A stretch of 64,000 nt of DNA, from the NCBI GenBank assembly GCA_030447525.1, contig JAUJOR010000008.1:185503-249502 (forward strand), written 5' to 3'. The stretch's first letter is position 1, and each line of letters starts with the position of its first letter. The notes below the pieces were generated by a model. It had not been told where the DNA came from and did not search any database. It was given only the letters and a program-made list of their open reading frames with translations. Shown piece by piece: positions 61,092 through 64,000 of this stretch. The stretch comes from Chloroflexota bacterium. GTDB taxonomy: Bacteria; Chloroflexota; UBA11872; UBA12225. The translations under genes were made by a program, and so were the position numbers.

Positions 61092-61653
61092 CCGTTCTCC
61101 TGCAAAGAGTGGTGCGCCTGCCTGCGGTGGTAGTACCGCCGCGGGCGACGCGGTTCAGGTGGGGACGTGTCGGTAGGTGTGGGTGGTTCCGTGTTGCTGT
61201 GTCCTCGTTGCTGTGTCCTTGTTGGCCCCGCAGGGACGTGTCCGGGGACGGGCGCTTGGTAGGCCAATGAGCGCGGCGCGCTCTGTTGTGAGCCGAGCAT
61301 CCCCAGCGCCGGCCCTGTTCACGGTTCAGACCTGGATGCGATCACGTTGAGGCCGCCATCGCTGCGCCCCCTTGCTTGAGGGGCGCCAGGCGGCCGCTGA
61401 TCTGGTACGAACCGATGGGGGTGCCGACGACGTGCATCCGACCTCACAACGTAGGAGCGCCGTTCCTCTACCGTGCTGGCCCGTTTGTATTCGTGGGCCG
61501 GCTTCTGGCAACGGCAGCGCTTAACCGGCTGGTTACAGGCCTAACGTAGATTCTTGGCCGATACTCCGTCTGGCTGCGTGGACGGCGCGCCAGTACCATG
61601 CGGGTACGGGAGGCGTCGTGGGGCAGGGCGGTGCGACTGCGGAGGGAGCAGGG
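61092..61653. other. 562-bp divergent intergenic region
   Basis: Most of it has no recognisable coding signal. A 14-bp tandem repeat GTTGCTGTGTCCTC/T lies at 61193-61220. A 31-codon frame at 61342-61437 (minus, MHVVGTPIGSYQISGRLAPL...) with GAGGT before its ATG is the only short ORF candidate, unrecognised. The region should carry the promoters of the LPXTG gene and the sugar-binding gene. Confidence 0.4.
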
Positions 61654-63075
61654 ATGACAGTCAAGATGATCCAGGTAGAGGCCGGGTGGGGAGCCGGGGG
61701 AGTGGAAGACCAGGCCGTGGAAGACCAGGCCGTGGACGGGGCGCAACGCCGGCGCGCCGGGACGACGCGGCGCCGGGGGCTGGCGGGTGGGGCAGCCGCC
61801 CTCAGCGCCCTCGTGGCGGCGGCCTGTGGCGCCGGAGGGGCGAGCCAGGCGCCGGGGCCGCGCCAGCTCACCAAGGAAAGCATCACCCTTAGCTGGGCAA
61901 CGCCGGGGAATCAGCAGGAGCTGGAAGTCTACGGCAAGGTCGCCGAGCGCTTCACCCAGACCTATCCCAACATCCAGGTCACCGGCGACCGCGCGGCCTC
62001 CGACCTGACCAAGCTGGTCTCCCTGATCGCCGGCGGCACCCCCCCTGAGATCATGTTCGCCACGATCAACAACTGGCCTTCGCTGGCCGTCCAGAACGTC
62101 TGGCTCCCCCTGGACGACCTGATCAAGCGCGACCGGTTTGACTTAGCAGACTTTTTCCCCCAGATCGTCAAGCCCTACCGCTACGACGGCCGGCGTTTCG
62201 GCGAAGGCCAGCTCTACGGCCTGGCCAAGGAGATCGCCGTACGGGCGATGTATTACAACGCCGATCACTTCCAAGAGGCCGGGCTCACGCCCCCGGCGCC
62301 GGACACGGCCTGGACGTGGGACGAGTTCCGCCAGGCCACCCGCCGGCTGACGAAGCGCAGCGGCGACACCGCAGAGCGCTACGGCTACGCCATGGAGACC
62401 TGGTGGGGGATGTGGAGCATCTGGGCCTGGGCCAACGGGGGGGAGGTGGTGGACGACCCCTGGGCGCCGACGAAAGCGACAATGGACACCCCCGCCGTCG
62501 TCGACGCCCTGGAGTTCTGGGGCGGCCTGGTCAACAAAGAGAAGGTCGCCCCGCCCTTGGCGGCGTACAAGGATCTGGGGAAGTCCGACCACTTCGCCCA
62601 GGGGAAGGCCGCAATGTACAACAACGGGCGGTGGATGGTGCCACTCTTCCGGCGCTCGAGCTTTAACTGGGACGTCATGCTAATGCCCAGGAACAAGCAG
62701 CGGGCCCAGCTCCTCACCGGCTCTATCTTCGGCATCAGCAAGGGGGTCAAGTGGCAGGACGAAAGCTGGGCCCTCCTGCAGTTCATCAACAGCAAGGAGT
62801 CCCAGGCCCTGATGACCGAGCAGGGCTTGCTCTTTCCCTCCCGCCAGTCGGTCGCCCGCTCGGATACCTTCATCAAGAGCCGGCCGCCGGAGCACAACGA
62901 CCTGTTCCTCAAAGACGTGGAGGTGGCCCGCGTCCTCCCCATGCACCCTCGCTACCCGGAGATGGAGAAAGCGGTGGGAGTGGAGAGCGACGCCGTGCTT
63001 GACGGCACCAAGAGCGCCGCGGCCGCGGCTAAGGAGATGACCAGCCAGGTCAACCTCCTGATCAAAGGCTCCTGA
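61654..63075 (+). CDS. Sugar-binding lipoprotein of an ABC importer
   Basis: A 473-residue family-1 solute-binding protein. The unusual N-terminus is ~33 residues long before a Tat/lipoprotein signal (TTRRRGLAGGAAALSALVAA then ACG, lipobox Cys about 59). A 15-bp duplication gives VEDQAVEDQAV in the leader. The mature part has ITLSWATPGNQQELEVYGKV, AERFTQTYPNIQVTGDRA, GGTPPEIMFATINNWPSLAV, AVRAMYYNADHFQEAGLTPP and GKAAMYNNGRWMVPLFR, all typical. ATG 61654 has GGAGGGAGCAGGG just before; 61618 is an alternative. Ligand unknown. It is convergent with the HPt gene and lacks permease neighbours. Confidence 0.92.
   Translation: MTVKMIQVEAGWGAGGVEDQAVEDQAVDGAQRRRAGTTRRRGLAGGAAALSALVAAACGAGGASQAPGPRQLTKESITLSWATPGNQQELEVYGKVAERFTQTYPNIQVTGDRAASDLTKLVSLIAGGTPPEIMFATINNWPSLAVQNVWLPLDDLIKRDRFDLADFFPQIVKPYRYDGRRFGEGQLYGLAKEIAVRAMYYNADHFQEAGLTPPAPDTAWTWDEFRQATRRLTKRSGDTAERYGYAMETWWGMWSIWAWANGGEVVDDPWAPTKATMDTPAVVDALEFWGGLVNKEKVAPPLAAYKDLGKSDHFAQGKAAMYNNGRWMVPLFRRSSFNWDVMLMPRNKQRAQLLTGSIFGISKGVKWQDESWALLQFINSKESQALMTEQGLLFPSRQSVARSDTFIKSRPPEHNDLFLKDVEVARVLPMHPRYPEMEKAVGVESDAVLDGTKSAAAAAKEMTSQVNLLIKGS
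61704..61733 (+). repeat. 15-bp in-frame tandem duplication in signal region
   Basis: Two copies of GTGGAAGACCAGGCC encode VEDQA twice, before the signal of the sugar-binding protein. Confidence 0.75.
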
Positions 63076-63125
63076 TCAAATCTGGCGGCGGGAACAGGCC
63101 CCAGTCTGGCACCGCATATCTCGCG

Positions 63126-63644
63126 TCATCTCAGGGAACATGTCGGTCTGATCGTGGCGCTGGCTAAGACGCCGTCCGGCCCGCCGCCCTCGACCAGCCG
63201 CACCTCCAGGCGCGCCAGGTAGTCCGCCAAGACGGCCACGCAGCGGCGCGTGGCCGTGACGTCCCGGCGCTGCGCCGCCTGCTCCAGGGCCGCCCCGACG
63301 TCGGTGATGAAGTCGAACCCGAAGGGTGACCCGATACCCTTCATGTTGTGCCCCCGCTGCCAGACGGCCGGGTAGTCCCCCGCCGCCAGCTCTGCCGGAA
63401 TGGCCTGGGCGTCCTGGCGCCGGTGCTCCAGGTACTCGGTGATGAACTCGCCTAGCTCGGCCTCGACGTGGACGACGACGCGCTCGCTCGCACTCCCGAC
63501 CTCTACCGCGGGCGTCTTCTCCGGCGGTTGGTATGCGTCCTGTACTTCCACGGGAACCTCGTCACCCCTCGTCGTCTGCGGCGTCTTTGGTAGGTGGCCA
63601 ACCCGTCTGGGACGGACCGACGGAGATGGACGCGCCAGGACCAA
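63126..63644 (-). CDS. HPt domain (histidine phosphotransfer) protein
   Basis: A 172-residue frame whose C-terminal ~110 residues match an HPt four-helix bundle. ASERVVVHVEAELGEFITEY and YLEHRRQDAQAIPAELAAGD come first, then the site helix AVWQRGHNMKGIGSPFGF with the phosphorylatable His, then FITDVGAALEQAAQRRDVTA. It would relay phosphate between histidine kinases and response regulators. The first ~35 residues are low-complexity, so the true start may be GTG at 63551 (after GAGG). The gene lies next to the low-quality end of the sequence. Confidence 0.75.
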   Translation of the reverse strand: MVLARPSPSVRPRRVGHLPKTPQTTRGDEVPVEVQDAYQPPEKTPAVEVGSASERVVVHVEAELGEFITEYLEHRRQDAQAIPAELAAGDYPAVWQRGHNMKGIGSPFGFDFITDVGAALEQAAQRRDVTATRRCVAVLADYLARLEVRLVEGGGPDGVLASATIRPTCSLR

Positions 63645-63779
63645 GCGTCCACCGCGTTGGTGTCTTCGGTCTGAAGCGCCTTTGGTCAGGCCGTTATGCC
63701 GGGCTGTGCGGGGGCCTGGGCCGTGCGGGGGTCCGAGCCAGGGCTTCAGCAGCGCCTCGTCGCCCCTTCAGGCCATGGC

Positions 63780-64000
<221 letters not shown>

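Noticed and set aside
61342..61437. 31-codon minus-strand ORF with GAGGT before its ATG
   Set aside because: Too short and unrecognised; noted in the intergenic entry only.

Overview
The window is a very GC-rich bacterial chromosome segment, probably from a soil-type or thermophilic Chloroflexota (Thermomicrobia-like) genome, quite possibly a metagenome-assembled contig. The evidence is the gene repertoire: several twin-arginine lipoproteins that bind sugars, dense Gfo/Idh/MocA, sulfatase, phytanoyl-CoA dioxygenase and enolase-superfamily genes, a DUF4388 (PATAN) protein with a Cys-rich cluster, and an LPXTG-type surface protein. No rRNA, tRNA or CRISPR array was found. Taxonomy is inference. 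The last ~200 bases are poly-G-rich low-complexity sequence that looks like an assembly artefact at a contig end.

Layout. 1-7.2 kb: 5' end of a sugar epimerase (minus), a Gfo/Idh oxidoreductase, an exported beta-propeller lipoprotein, and a two-gene minus-strand operon (DUF4388/Cys-cluster/membrane/LamG-like protein followed by a membrane-anchored sulfite-oxidase-like molybdoenzyme). 7.3-16.4 kb: a DUF2079 membrane protein, a GH99-like Tat protein, an arginase-family enzyme, three small hypotheticals, an aldo/keto reductase and a 2-hydroxyacid dehydrogenase. 16.8-21.9 kb: OmpR-type response regulator, secreted lipoprotein hydrolase, a methyltransferase remnant, a secreted hypothetical protein and a membrane histidine kinase. 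22-27 kb: a scarred region with a VapC remnant, MazEF, and a Mut7-C RNase gene split by an IS1380-family element (4-bp CTAG duplication, 15-bp terminal repeats), in an operon with a DUF4139 gene. 27.1-34.4 kb: a carbohydrate locus (GHL6-like hydrolase, sugar-binding lipoprotein, GH42 beta-galactosidase) opposite a Gfo/Idh protein with an EVP motif. 34.4-42.1 kb: remnants of an ABC exporter and a sugar-binding protein, a P-loop kinase, a sulfatase, a DUF433 antitoxin, a beheaded lactonase, an APH-family kinase, a phytanoyl-CoA dioxygenase and another sugar-binding lipoprotein. 42.3-49.7 kb: a heterodimeric ABC exporter pair, a YcaQ/AlkZ-like winged-helix protein, a methyltransferase and an IS3-family element. 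50-63.6 kb: Rieske protein, Dabb protein, enolase-superfamily enzyme, sulfatase-like protein without the Cys/Ser nucleophile, second aldo/keto reductase, epoxide-hydrolase-like enzyme, DEAD-box helicase, LPXTG-type protein, a third sugar-binding lipoprotein and an HPt protein.

How it fits together. The main theme is uptake and processing of (probably sulfated or modified) plant or microbial carbohydrates: Tat-exported binding lipoproteins next to glycosidases, oxidoreductases, sulfatases and an enolase-family dehydratase, although no sugar permease or ATPase is present here. A second theme is decay: at least six gene fragments, two insertion sequences, and single-base frameshifts in three host genes and both IS transposases. 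Some of these frameshifts are probably sequencing or polishing errors.
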